Part shown: in pieces, positions 56,901 through 64,000 of the stretch | Layout: each line of letters begins with the position of its first letter | How positions within the stretch are numbered: the stretch's first letter is position 1 | From: Aplectana chamaeleonis | Taxonomy: Eukaryota > Nematoda > Chromadorea > Rhabditida > Cosmocercidae | Length of the DNA: 64,000 nt | Direction of reading: 5' to 3' | Assembly (NCBI GenBank): GCA_029168955.1 | Contig: JAPDOI010001497.1 | Span: 1-64,000, forward strand | Position numbers and translations under genes: made by a program | Notes under the pieces: model-generated | Seen by the model: only the letters and a program-made list of their open reading frames with translations | Databases searched by the model: none | Told to the model about the DNA's origin: nothing

Positions 56901-59495
56901 CCACTGCCAACTCCACGCACAACAGCTGTACATAAACATTCTGAAGCAGCCAAATCATCCGTCGCGAAGAGTATTAGACCCCCGTGAGAGAGAGGTATAA
57001 GAAAGCCGTTTGCTGATGCTCCCACGAAAATCAATATACAGAGATGGACTAACGCACAACAAGAACGCCTCCGTCTCTTACGTGCTGAGCATACCCAATT
57101 CGTCAAGGATCACTTATGCAAGACCGCCGTAAACTCCATTCTCGGAGTCGTGCCGCCTGAGGTCAGCGAAACCGAGATGGAACTCGGTAGGCGTGCCAGG
57201 TGCACCCTTGCCTCGTTGCGCTGCGGGCACTCCCCCATGCTTATGTCTTATTTACATAAGATCGATAGCAGCAGACCTGACGAGTGCCCGGATTGTGGTA
57301 ATAAAGGGCATACTACTGCGCACCTTTTCAACTGCCCGATGAGACCGACATCGTTAACAACAGTAGATCTGTGGACGAATCCGACGCTTGTGGCTCAGTT
57401 CCTCAGTCTATGACAGGACCCTCTCTGTGGCTGCAGAAGAAGAAAGAAGAAGAAAACAGGAAAACAAACTATCAACCTCAAACGGAATATTCAAAGCAAA
57501 GATACTGTAAACCAATGAAACAAGAACAACGATGGATCAGTCCGAAGAATAGCACAGGAAAACGGGCAACCCAGCACTACGGAGGGTCATTCTGCCGCTC
57601 CCCGGAAGCCAGTTTCATGTGCACTAAGTTCTTATAGGCGCCGAAGTTTATAGGAATAGTATCGTTCCTACTGAGATCTTCGAATACCGGAACAATTCTA
57701 TTAGTGAAAAAGCAGCGCCGACACTCAAGATTTGACACGGTACGGTGGAATTTAATCGGACCCCCCCGGGTTACCGAATCTCTCGTTCTCACGAAATCCG
57801 AAAATTTTCTGGCTAAAACGTAAGCTTTGGTTCCCTCTAAGAAGTTTAAGAACGGAAGTGCCACGAAAAACGGCCGGTAAGTGGGTGAAAATCTCATGGG
57901 CCAGCCAACCAATTGGGCCACTCCGCCCACGTCCTATAACAGTTTCCCTGAATTCGTGGTTAAATGAGCGATGGTTTCCGATCAAAAGCCCCGTTCTTCC
58001 CTTCATTCTCAACTTCTCTCTTTACTCAGGTCAGCTCGCACACATCGGCTGCAAAAAACGGTAGTTACAGGCCTCGGACAACTCGTCCACAGTGCTTCCG
58101 TAACTGAATTTTGAGGGGCCAAAACTCCTTTTCCAGGGGGTCTTGTACGATTCCAGGGACATCATTGAAATCAGCATGGGACCGTTTTCAAGATAGGTAG
58201 AAAAACAAAAAAAACGACTTTTATCGTGGACACTGCCTCTAATAGGCATGATGTTTGTTTTCCAATTTTCGTTCCGCGCTTGGAGAGAGCTTTCTTATGC
58301 GCAATAACTTCGCCGCGTTTTATTTTGTGCTCGGCAATTTTGTGTTCTCTTGTAATTAGGCTTCTTCCATACATAGTTTTGTGCATGGTAGTTTTGCTGA
58401 AAGTTCTATTTCATTTTGACACCTGGACTCGGTGTTTTCGATGACTTGCTTAGGCTCGTGGAGACTTCGTACTCTCACCACTGTTATCAGTCGTGGATGT
58501 GTATTTTTCCAGTGGGTGCTGAGGGGGTCATAAATTTTTTAGAGAGGGACCCGTAAAAACCTCCGAAAGTTTTGGTTGTGTAGGAGAGCGGATCGTAACT
58601 CCGCTGAGATCCCACACAACGACCCGTTAGGTCCGGTTCCACCCGCCCTCTGCCATCCACCTTATCTCGATGTGACTCTTTCTTGATTTTTTGATTGTTT
58701 TTCTGTTAATGTGTGACGCACATCGATAGTGGATGAATACAACATCTAAACGCAAATAAACCCTCTGCACGTCGTGCCTCGCCTTCCTTCTATAGATGTC
58801 GTTTTTTCGGAAGCTCCGGCTAACTGTGAGTACTGCACTCGCTCCATTTGTAGGATGAACAAGAGCATTGAAATCCCTTACTTAGTAGTGCGTCATCCTG
58901 TTTCTTCTTAGCGTACTTGCCTTCTTAGCCGAGAATAGCCACCAACCTCAGTTGGGGTTTATGTGATGCTCGCGTGCTGCGGCCACTCTATCGACTTTCG
59001 TATCACATAAGTCACAGTTTCCAAAAAAGGGTGATATTTCCGGTTGAAACATAGTTTCCAGACCCTCAAGCAACCAATGTTGTTTCAAGGTTTAGCTATT
59101 GATCGGTGCTTTTGGCTGTATAGCGAGGCAATTTCCTGCTGTGTTTTCAGGCTTGATAACGAGGAAAAGGGCCCAGAGCACGCTGATCCCATATCAAAGG
59201 AGAAAAACTTCATTTTTTTACGTATACCTGTATTGCGAGAGTATCTTGAGAGGGATATGGCGATGCAGAATCTCCCCTTCAAGTACGACTTGGAGCGCGT
59301 CATTGATGACTGGGTAATCTTTATACACAATTTCGTTTCAGGACTATATGAAGTTTATTTCTCTTGTTTCCAGGTCTTTCTTTGTTTCTTTGTCGGAAAT
59401 GATTTCCTACCTCATCTTCCATCGTTAGAGATACGCGAAGGTGCTATCGATCGCTTGATAAAGTTGTATAAGGACATGGTCTACAATATGAAAGG
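36160..59495 (+). CDS. xrn-2: 5'-3' exoribonuclease XRN-2 (Rat1 family), exons 1-10
   Basis: Ten exons: 36160-36297, 49229-49324, 52734-52829, 52884-52955, 53058-53164, 53275-53344, 53407-53585, 53642-53719, 59151-59313, 59374-59495. Joined they give 373 codons plus two bases, in frame throughout, with GT-AG introns. The product starts [16 protein letters not shown], the invariant XRN start. Acidic active-site residues expected for the family are visible: D54 in [10 protein letters not shown]103 in AIDGVAP, E204 and E206 in GEGEHK, D234 and D236 in [12 protein letters not shown]343 in [10 protein letters not shown] Cys-rich knuckle ([14 protein letters not shown]) lies near residue 262-275. 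XRN-2 degrades 5'-monophosphate RNA in the nucleus, in transcription termination and RNA turnover. The C-terminal part lies beyond the window. Introns 1, 2 and 8 are swollen by transposons; the small introns 3-7 are normal. Confidence 0.95.
36450..37998. repeat. Nested foldback in xrn-2 intron 1
   Basis: Outer arms (36450-36543 and 37912-37998) share catctgaacgcttgcc, gattggtcggcgggcatcgg and tggcgcattgccaacg in inverted form. An inner pair (36856-36973 and 37127-37243) shares tatacttgggcatcgaataa and mirrored flanks. Also, 36600-36700 resembles 41705-41815 (aagaaacatacac...gatgcataacaa), another dispersed repeat. Confidence 0.8.
37999..38518. other. Intronic spacer, possibly LINE 5' untranslated region
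   Basis: No coding sequence seen. 38385-38518 runs directly into the LINE homology and may be its 5' leader, but the other copy in the window is cut before this point, so it cannot be checked here. Confidence 0.4.
39507..39642. mobile_element. Small inverted-end insertion in LINE copy 1
   Basis: gtggtatgcataaa and ttcatgcatgccac are inverted with two mismatches. The sequence is absent from the matching place in the LINE at 54980-55020. No clear target duplication. Confidence 0.65.
39833..40223. mobile_element. hAT-type MITE with 8-bp duplication, copy 1
   Basis: Ends cagggtca and tgaccctg, with further inverted similarity inward (gcgg..gttgcg.aattt). The target duplication tacccctg is exact (39825-39832 and 40224-40231). 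The empty site is visible in the LINE copy near 55150. Confidence 0.9.
41685..41952. repeat. Dispersed repeat between LINE copies
   Basis: Begins with an attc run. 41705-41815 resembles 36600-36700. No coding. Confidence 0.5.
41953..42085 (-). pseudogene. C-terminal shred of another LINE protein
   Basis: The minus strand reads [17 protein letters not shown] then [10 protein letters not shown], the F-R-x-x-x-x-W-N-x-L-P motif that closes many LINE reverse transcriptases. It is unlike the C-terminus of the surrounding LINE family. Confidence 0.5.
42104..44036 (+). pseudogene. CR1/Jockey-like LINE, partial copy 2
   Basis: Begins within the linker before RT ([21 protein letters not shown]) and runs to the 3' end. 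RT shows [13 protein letters not shown] phrase (here [12 protein letters not shown]), [20 protein letters not shown] and [11 protein letters not shown]. The C-terminal [18 protein letters not shown] knuckle precedes the stop near 43998 and a gaagaagaag tail. About 320 bp are missing near 42478, and frameshifts lie near 43150 and at a TAG near 43498. Confidence 0.88.
44117..44936 (+). pseudogene. CR1/Jockey-like LINE, partial copy 3
   Basis: A 5'-truncated piece covering the post-RT region ([20 protein letters not shown], then [12 protein letters not shown]) to the C-terminal knuckle and the aagaagaagaag tail. Several frameshifts. It follows copy 2 head to tail. Confidence 0.85.
45242..46981 (-). 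pseudogene. LINE reverse transcriptase part, minus strand
   Basis: 579 codons open in the same frame as the upstream part (47090-48646). RT phrases: [37 protein letters not shown] with the catalytic Asp, [20 protein letters not shown] and [15 protein letters not shown] post-RT region and a C-terminal zinc knuckle [17 protein letters not shown] follow. It is separated from the endonuclease part only by a TGA (47090-47092) and a TAG (46982-46984); the codons between them still align with the sister copies. It would copy the element RNA at the nicked target. Confidence 0.9.
47090..48646 (-). pseudogene. LINE zinc-finger and endonuclease part, minus strand
   Basis: 518 codons from ATG 48646. A PHD/RING-like Cys/His segment ([18 protein letters not shown], residues about 62-79, continuing to CCMSC) is followed by an AP-endonuclease domain: [64 protein letters not shown] word occupies the place where the plus-strand copy has GVERNPGP. 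It ends at a TGA inside what is RT linker in relatives, so the protein is truncated. Confidence 0.9.
48672..48889 (-). repeat. Two tandem 5'-UTR monomers of the minus-strand LINE
   Basis: Two units of about 115 bp. Both contain gactcc.gatccgagca..g, tttttttct.g.gactc, gcagacccgctc-like words and cccgggagagtc/cc ends. LINEs of other animals use such 5' monomers as promoters; that role is inferred here. Confidence 0.7.
48909..48984. repeat. Hairpin repeat
   Basis: gagtggtggggagcgctaggc is mirrored by tagcgctccccatcccccac and cactgctc, next to the 5' end of the LINE. Confidence 0.65.
49229..49324 (+). CDS. xrn-2: xrn-2 exon 2
   Basis: 32 codons, [16 protein letters not shown] to NEDEMF, between TCATTTAG and GTACGT. 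It holds the first catalytic Asp (D54). Confidence 0.93.
49325..50220. other. xrn-2 intron 2, left part, no other gene
   Basis: Open frames (49257-49658 and 49651-49971) extend exon 2 or lie in unrelated GC-richer sequence with no domain. 49400-49980 is gc-rich but unassigned. Confidence 0.5.
50221..50361. repeat. Inverted-end element in intron 2
   Basis: tcgatcactggttgagagat is mirrored by atctctcgaccagtgattga. It lies directly against the next MITE. Confidence 0.65.
50366..50541. mobile_element. Palindromic MITE, copy 2
   Basis: The ends gtccgtggcctgtttcctca and tgaggaaacaggccacggac are perfect inverted repeats, with aaattcaaaccgcggc mirrored inside. Same family as 25031-25166. Confidence 0.88.
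50542..51592. other. Intron 2, no gene seen
   Basis: A 168-codon minus-strand frame (50562-51068) has no recognisable domain and no LINE or transposase motif. Confidence 0.45.
51593..52060. mobile_element. hAT-type MITE, copy 2
   Basis: The right end ccccgcttgaccctg and left end caatgtcaagcgggg correspond to the family at 39833. The flanking 8-mers tgagaacc and tgagaact differ at one base, consistent with an older insertion. Confidence 0.8.
52169..52406. mobile_element. MITE with TA flanks
   Basis: Inverted ends about 50 bp long (ctgtgcatctct...ttccggtccgcaatcgcgtc against gacgcaattgcggaccggaa...agagaggcacag) with TA on each side (52167-52168, 52407-52408). Confidence 0.85.
52734..52829 (+). 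CDS. xrn-2: xrn-2 exon 3
   Basis: 32 codons, [12 protein letters not shown] to APRAK; weak acceptor ATTAAG, donor GTATCT. It contains D103. Confidence 0.92.
52884..52955 (+). CDS. xrn-2: xrn-2 exon 4
   Basis: 24 codons, [20 protein letters not shown] to IEE; acceptor GATTCAG, donor GTGCCT. Confidence 0.92.
53058..53164 (+). CDS. xrn-2: xrn-2 exon 5
   Basis: QRRRLEEEG to [14 protein letters not shown] plus two bases of an Arg codon; acceptor ATCTCAG, donor GTTCGT. Confidence 0.93.
53275..53344 (+). CDS. xrn-2: xrn-2 exon 6
   Basis: Completes the Arg codon, then [16 protein letters not shown] to AKIQ; acceptor TTTTTATAG, donor GTATGT. Confidence 0.93.
53407..53585 (+). CDS. xrn-2: xrn-2 exon 7
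   Basis: [19 protein letters not shown] and [16 protein letters not shown] carry four of the active-site acidic residues. Ends within an Arg codon; donor GTAGGC. Confidence 0.94.
53642..53719 (+). CDS. xrn-2: xrn-2 exon 8
   Basis: [20 protein letters not shown] then LKECR; a Cys/His knuckle. Acceptor AATCCAG, donor GTGAGT. Intron 8 that follows is 5.4 kb. Confidence 0.92.
53849..53955. repeat. (AT)n and (TTTA)n microsatellite
   Basis: A run of at dinucleotides passes into attt units, directly before the LINE copy in intron 8. Confidence 0.95.
53998..57445 (+). mobile_element. CR1/Jockey-like LINE in xrn-2 intron 8
   Basis: The most complete plus-strand member of the family, from ctgccgagatgtcgtac to the gcagaagaagaaag tail. 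It lies in the same orientation as xrn-2 between exons 8 and 9. The 5' end may be truncated, since copy 1 has extra upstream sequence. Confidence 0.9.
54060..57413 (+). pseudogene. LINE protein: zinc finger, endonuclease, RT, knuckle
   Basis: Read in several frames. A 2A-like [10 protein letters not shown] (about 54148-54177) precedes the zinc finger [21 protein letters not shown] shift near 54370 leads to the endonuclease ([57 protein letters not shown]). After a shift near 55130 the main frame 55213-57000 follows. It carries RT with [15 protein letters not shown] (catalytic Asp), [20 protein letters not shown] and [15 protein letters not shown] compensated shift spoils about 55450-55550. 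The last part (57000-57413, ending in [18 protein letters not shown] and LVAQFLSL) is again one frame over. Five or so indels inactivate it; some could be read errors. Confidence 0.88.
57446..59150. other. Rest of xrn-2 intron 8, no other gene
   Basis: Frames up to 117 codons on the minus strand (57577-57930) without recognisable domain. Ends with the good acceptor GTGTTTTCAG at 59141-59150. Confidence 0.5.
59151..59313 (+). CDS. xrn-2: xrn-2 exon 9
   Basis: [20 protein letters not shown] then [16 protein letters not shown] to VIDDW. The segment between the knuckle and [10 protein letters not shown] is the usual variable linker. Donor GTAATC. Confidence 0.93.
59374..59495 (+). CDS. xrn-2: xrn-2 exon 10
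   Basis: [20 protein letters not shown] to DMVYNMK plus two bases; acceptor TTTCCAG, donor GTGAAT. It holds D343. No later exon was found before the window ends. Confidence 0.93.
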
Positions 59496-59717
59496 GTGAA
59501 TTCTGCTGTTATACCGTCATTCGTCTTGAATATGGCAGAGTCCGGTTTCTCAGCGTGTTAGTAGTGCGTCTTTTGATAGACTTTGCCCATATTATTCCAC
59601 AGTAGATTGGAGTTGAACATAGTTCCATTGCGCTATAGCACTGTTTTGACAAAATTGCTACGAAGGAAAATTAAATGTTAAAACCAGCCACACTGGCAGC
59701 TGAATAGCGGCATAGAG

Positions 59718-59862
59718 CTTCGGGGGACCGATCGGCTCCTAACGTTAACACATGCCTGTCGAAGTGACAAAACATGTTTACCTGATATTACCTGTCTGAA
59801 CACGTTTGATCGATACGTATGATTTGTTTAGGAGCAGAACGGTTCCCCGAAGGTCCATACTC
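59718..59862. repeat. Inverted repeat in intron 10
   Basis: cttcgggggaccgatcggctcctaa is mirrored by ttaggagcagaacggttccccgaag with a few mismatches. Confidence 0.65.
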
Positions 59863-59948
59863 TCACTCTTGGCAGCTCCGCCAAACGCGTCAAATACAGG
59901 CCAGAATGATTCAAATTAAGTAATCTTGAGTCATCAACCTGTTAATAT

Positions 59949-60103
59949 GGGACAGGGTCTCTCTACACACCGAGGGAGGAGTTGTCCCGCCTTTCGCGGC
60001 TCTAATTCCACTCGGGACCACTTCGCTTGCATTGAATAGCGTGACGTTTCGAACTGCAAAAAGGGGACAACTCCTCCCTCGGTGTGTAGAGAGTCCCTGT
60101 CCC
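59949..60103. mobile_element. 155-bp hairpin MITE with 8-bp duplication
   Basis: 40-bp inverted ends (gggacagggtctctctacac with one mismatch in the partner) and an exact 8-base duplication gttaatat at 59941-59948 and 60104-60111. Recent-looking hAT- or P-type MITE. Confidence 0.92.
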
Positions 60104-60111
60104 GTTAATAT

Positions 60112-61035
60112 ACTCCCGTCAACTGGTAGACTCGCCCTTATTGATAACAAAACAGACCTTGGAAAAGCAGTCGATTATTAGGATTTATAGCAGTACGATT
60201 TCTCATCATTTTATGTTGGTATCAGGGCTGGGCACACGTCCCGGAATGGCAATTCTGAATATGCACCCCTCTTAGCTCGGTAATTTTCAGGCACCCCCCT
60301 GTGGGAAATCGAAATCGGCTGTTTTCCGGGAAGTTGAGCACAACAGCCATGATTTTGACTTCCTGATTTTGATAAGCAAGAATAAAAAAAACACTGAATA
60401 TAGAAAATTCCGAAAATGTCAACAAAAAAGGTAGTGTAATTTCTGAACTTCAAAACAATCCCATGAGGAAAATTTATTAGTAGTTATGACAAGAGGTAAA
60501 ACAATTTTCATTACAAAACAATTGAACAATTACAAACAACAGAACTACTATGTACTATTGCGATAATTAATGTTTAATGTAAGCGTAAGCGATACTGTGG
60601 AAATCAGAACAATTTTGTGTTGTGGAACAATTTTAGGATTCATGTAATGCGTAGGGAATGGAAAACCCGAGTTTTATCCTCCTAGAATGCCGCTATCCCT
60701 TATAGACTCGACTTGCCGTGCGATACGGTGTTTGTACGCAGCTGCACAGCGCACACGGGAGTGGACGCGCACACAATATTTAAAAAAAATTATTTCATTA
60801 CAGAACGGGGAGGAGAACAGGATTGAAACTGAAGGAAATGGAAGATGGTAAAGATTGTCTATTCTGGATGTACCCATTCTAGAAATTTAATGTGAATAAA
60901 CAAAGTTAGAGCGGGTGTAAATATTTAGCCGTGGCAAGGTTCATTCAAACGAACCAAGGTGATCAAATGTAGCATTAAACAAGAGAGCAAAGGATATTGT
61001 GAGAAAGATGAGCATCTGGCGAACATTTCAGTTTC
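60112..61035. other. Intron or downstream spacer, one lone Ac-like terminus
   Basis: cagggctgggcacacgtccc at 60223 resembles the CAGGGCTGTGC ends at 28905, but no partner terminus was found. No gene. Confidence 0.4.
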
Positions 61036-61147
61036 AATAGGATCGGTTTTTAATGTGATTTAAGGACCTTCAATCTCGTCCCGGTTTTACCCCGAAAACC
61101 GGGACAAGTTTTAAGGTCGTTAAATCACATTGAATATCAAACCTATT
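61036..61147. repeat. Hairpin element
   Basis: Left aatagg...aatgtgatttaaggacctt and ctcgtcccggtttt are mirrored by aaaaccgggacaag, aaggtcgttaaatcacatt and cctatt. Confidence 0.8.
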
Positions 61148-61213
61148 AAAAATAAAATGTTGGCCCGATTCTCCTTTTTCTCTCAATGCTCTTAGTTCTC
61201 ATGTTTAATGGTG

Positions 61214-64000
61214 TTTTTGGGGGTGTGTATGCAAGTCTGTTGGTACCTGCTCGTTGGTGCCCCTGCTTCTACTGAACCCAGCAGACGTTTGAGTGTACAC
61301 AGGGAACGTTCGAGCGATATAGCGTGCACAACTATATCGCGAAAGTATCCCGCACATTGCATAAAGGTGTCGCCGTCCGGCACACCAAGGCCTCTGTTCC
61401 ATAACACCTTAGGATCCGTATCTAAGGAGGGAGTCATGGAGTCTTTGGCCACAAGCCACAATTTCGCCACCCTGAACTGTCGATCGCTGTCGAGTGATAT
61501 CCAAAAAACTGCGCTATCCAGACTTCTGAGCTATTTCCATGCACCGTTTGCTGCTTTGCAGGAAACCCGCCTCAAGGATAGACCCGTCATCAGCGTCGGA
61601 GAGTACACCATCTACTGCGGTAACGCTGACGATAGGAGAGTGGGAGGCTGTGCAATAGCTGTAAGGAAGGATTTCAATGGTATGGTCAAGGAGTTTGGCT
61701 TAACGTCGTGCCGGAATGCATTCGTACGACTGCGGGATCACAGAGGATTCAATCTGTGGATAGTGAGTGCTCATGCGCCCACTGAAACCGCCGAAGACAA
61801 TTCGAAGGATGCGTTTTATGAGGAACTCAATACGTTGCTGGCCAGGATACCTTGTCAACATGCTGTTGTCGTGGGGATTGACGCAAATGCGAAGATGGGA
61901 CTTGATCAGGAATCCGAAGTACTCGGTAAATGGTTCTACCCAGTGGAGCAAACATCGGACAATGGCTACCGCCTTGTCGACTTTTGTGAACGCAGTGGTC
62001 TGATTATTGCATCGACATTCAAGAGGAATCATCGCCGCCATCAGCTTACGTGGCAGGGACCAACCCGGCTATCTTCAGAAGAGCAGCGGAAGCGGAAGAT
62101 GACAACTTTGAAACTACAGCTCGACTATGTCCTGACGAGGAATATTCCAGTATCGGACATTCGAAGATCTAGAGCTGTGTGGGATGTCGCATTCGATTCA
62201 GATCACCGTCCTGTTCTGTTGAACTTCACTGCGAGGATTCATAAGAGGAAGCGAGGGACTCAGCCTCTCCAGAGGATTGACATGACAAGTCTCAGAGATG
62301 AAGAGTGCAGAAGGAATTTTCGACAACGCGTTTCTATTCACATCGGAGTACGGACTAAGAAGAAACTTTGCGACGCGGATTCTTTTGTCAAGTGCATCCA
62401 GGACGCTTCGAAAGAGGCACTCCCGGTTGTACAGCCTAAGAAGAAGTTCGCCTACGTCTCAGAAGAAACAACATCTACCTACAACAGAGTATGTGCTCTC
62501 CGAACTGCAGGAAACTTCGTGGAGGAGAAGCGTCTGAGGAGGAAGTTGCGTCGGCAGCTTCAAAGTGACCGCGAACGAGAGTGGACGTGTAGAGCTAAGG
62601 AGTTCGAGAAGGCTTGGGAGGAGAAGAATCCGAGGAAAGCCTACACGTTGCTGCGACAGTATAGCGGGAAGATGAAGAGATGTTCTCCTGTCCTGAACAC
62701 TACCAATGGAGTTGCAGTTGGTGATGCGACGCTGCCAATATGGAAGGATTACTTCAGTTTACTACTGAATCGTCCAGCGCCATCAGTACCTGAGCTCCCG
62801 CATGTTCAGAGAGCACATTACGATGTCAGTGAGGAACCGCCGACTGAGTCTGAAGTTTTGGATTGTGTCCGGAAAATGAAGAATGGAAAGGCAGGTGGAG
62901 ATGACAACATCACTGCTGAAATGCTGAAAGCTCTTCCTCCGTCTGGGACTCGTGAAATGACCAACACCATCCGTGCTATATGGATGAGCGAAAGGATACC
63001 CGATTCGTGGAGACATGCGATCATCGTACCTCTTCACAAGAAGCTATCCGTCACAGATCCTAAGAACTACAGAGGAATCTCTCTACTTCGTGTCATGTAC
63101 AAGGTTTTAGAACGTATCATTCTCGAGCGACTTATCAAACATCGTGAAGGAAGGACCAGAGATGAGCAAGCCGGTTTTCGACCTGGAAGATCCACCATCG
63201 ACCAAGTGTTCGTCGTGAGAAGAGTAATTGAATCGTGGCAGCGGTATTCGAAGCCATTACAGCTTGCTTTTTTTGACTTTGAAGCCGCGTTCTACTCTCC
63301 TCATCGTGATCGATTGCTCAATGCTCTGCAAGCAGATGGAGTCCCGGAAAAGTATGTTCGGTTAATCGAGGACATGAACAAAGGAACAACAGCAGCAGTT
63401 CTTACACCTGTCGGATTTACGTCAGCTTTCGAGGTGAAAACAGGAGTAAAGCAAGGAGCCGTTGCAGGACCTTTTCTTTTCAACTTCGCCGTTGATGACA
63501 TCATGCGTAGAGTTGCAGAACAGTTTCCTGCGGATGTGATCCTAACACCATCAGGACGCTCCCTTGTCGACCTGGAGTACGCCGACGACATTGTGTTATT
63601 CGCTGAAAACAACGCAAAACTGCAAAGGATTGTGAACCTCGTTTCGAAGTATGCCGCAGCCTATGGACTTCGTCTTCGTCCCGACAAATGAAAGCAGATG
63701 TGGGTCTCTCAGAGGCCTTCAACGGGAGTTTGTGTGGACGGACAACGTATCGAACTGGTGGACGATTTCTGTTATTTGGGCTGTTTGCTGAAGAACGATG
63801 GTAGTTATGCAGCGGATATTCGACAACGATGTGCGAAAGCTACGTCTGCATTCAATTCTCTAACCAAGTGTTTGTGGTCTACCACCATCGCGAAGGAAGT
63901 CAAGTTGCGCGTCTACCTATCCGCTATTCGCCCTATCATGATGTACGGATCGGAGACGTGGGCAGCACCGAAGACGCAGATGGAAAGGTTGGATTGCACG
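61214..64000 (+). mobile_element. RTE-type LINE, copy B (runs off window)
   Basis: Nearly identical to copy A from gggggtgtgtat onward but without the hAT-like insertion, so it records the empty site. It continues past the window end. Confidence 0.93.
61436..63691 (+). pseudogene. RTE LINE protein, copy B
   Basis: Starts at ATG 61436 (MESLATSHNFATLN), with the endonuclease intact by motif (LQETRL, GIDANAKMG, DSDHRPVLLNF). Two notable lesions separate it from copy A. The RT motif A reads FFDFEAAFYSP, with the second conserved Asp changed to Tyr (near 63293). A TGC codon is TGA at 63689-63691, cutting off the end of the protein. YADDIVLF is intact. The frame is open for 76 codons upstream of the ATG as well, so a start further 5' cannot be excluded. 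Confidence 0.9.

Noticed and set aside
1..64000. CRISPR arrays, bacterial operons, rRNA genes
   Set aside because: The tandem repeats are minisatellites without regular unique spacers, genes have introns, and no rRNA-like sequence was recognised.

Overview
The window is nematode nuclear DNA, most likely from a clade V strongylid such as a hookworm (inference). One host gene can be read with confidence, and almost everything else is layered transposable elements and foldback repeats. The gene is the first ten coding exons of the 5'-3' exoribonuclease XRN-2 (36160-59495, + strand, continuing past the window). Its first exon follows a TTTTTGCAG acceptor 12 nt before the ATG, as expected for spliced-leader trans-splicing.

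Layout. 1-6.3 kb holds palindromic/foldback repeats and a minisatellite. 6315-24943 is bracketed by CAGGGATGTGC inverted termini and an exact 8-bp duplication (attatcat), so it may be one 18.6-kb Ac/hAT-like unit. It contains a 2.4-kb array of a 42-bp repeat, a 5.0-kb Ty3/gypsy-type LTR retrotransposon (12673-17636, 5-bp duplication cgtga), nested foldbacks, MITEs and a possible tRNA-derived SINE. 25434-28861 is a broken gag-bearing LTR element with an inverted LTR segment. 28893-35702 is an RTE-type LINE (10-bp duplication gttagtattc) whose extreme 5' end was split by a 3.5-kb Ac/hAT-like unit (28905-32428, 8-bp duplication gtgtgtat). That unit holds a 5'-truncated RTE, an internally deleted LINE derivative and a mariner remnant.

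36.1-59.5 kb is xrn-2 with inflated introns. Intron 1 (12.9 kb) contains a nested foldback, three head-to-tail partial copies of one CR1/Jockey-like LINE and a fourth, nearly intact relative on the opposite strand. Intron 2 (3.4 kb) carries MITEs, and intron 8 (5.4 kb) carries another nearly full LINE of the same family. After exon 10 come hairpin MITEs, then a second RTE copy (61214 to the window end) that closely resembles the first.

None of the retroelement copies has a fully intact reading frame here. The two RTE copies and the minus-strand LINE are each spoiled by only a few point changes. XRN-2 is a nuclear exonuclease acting in transcription termination and RNA decay; the other coding sequences belong to self-copying elements and form no host pathway. 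All calls come from reading the sequence, with no database search.
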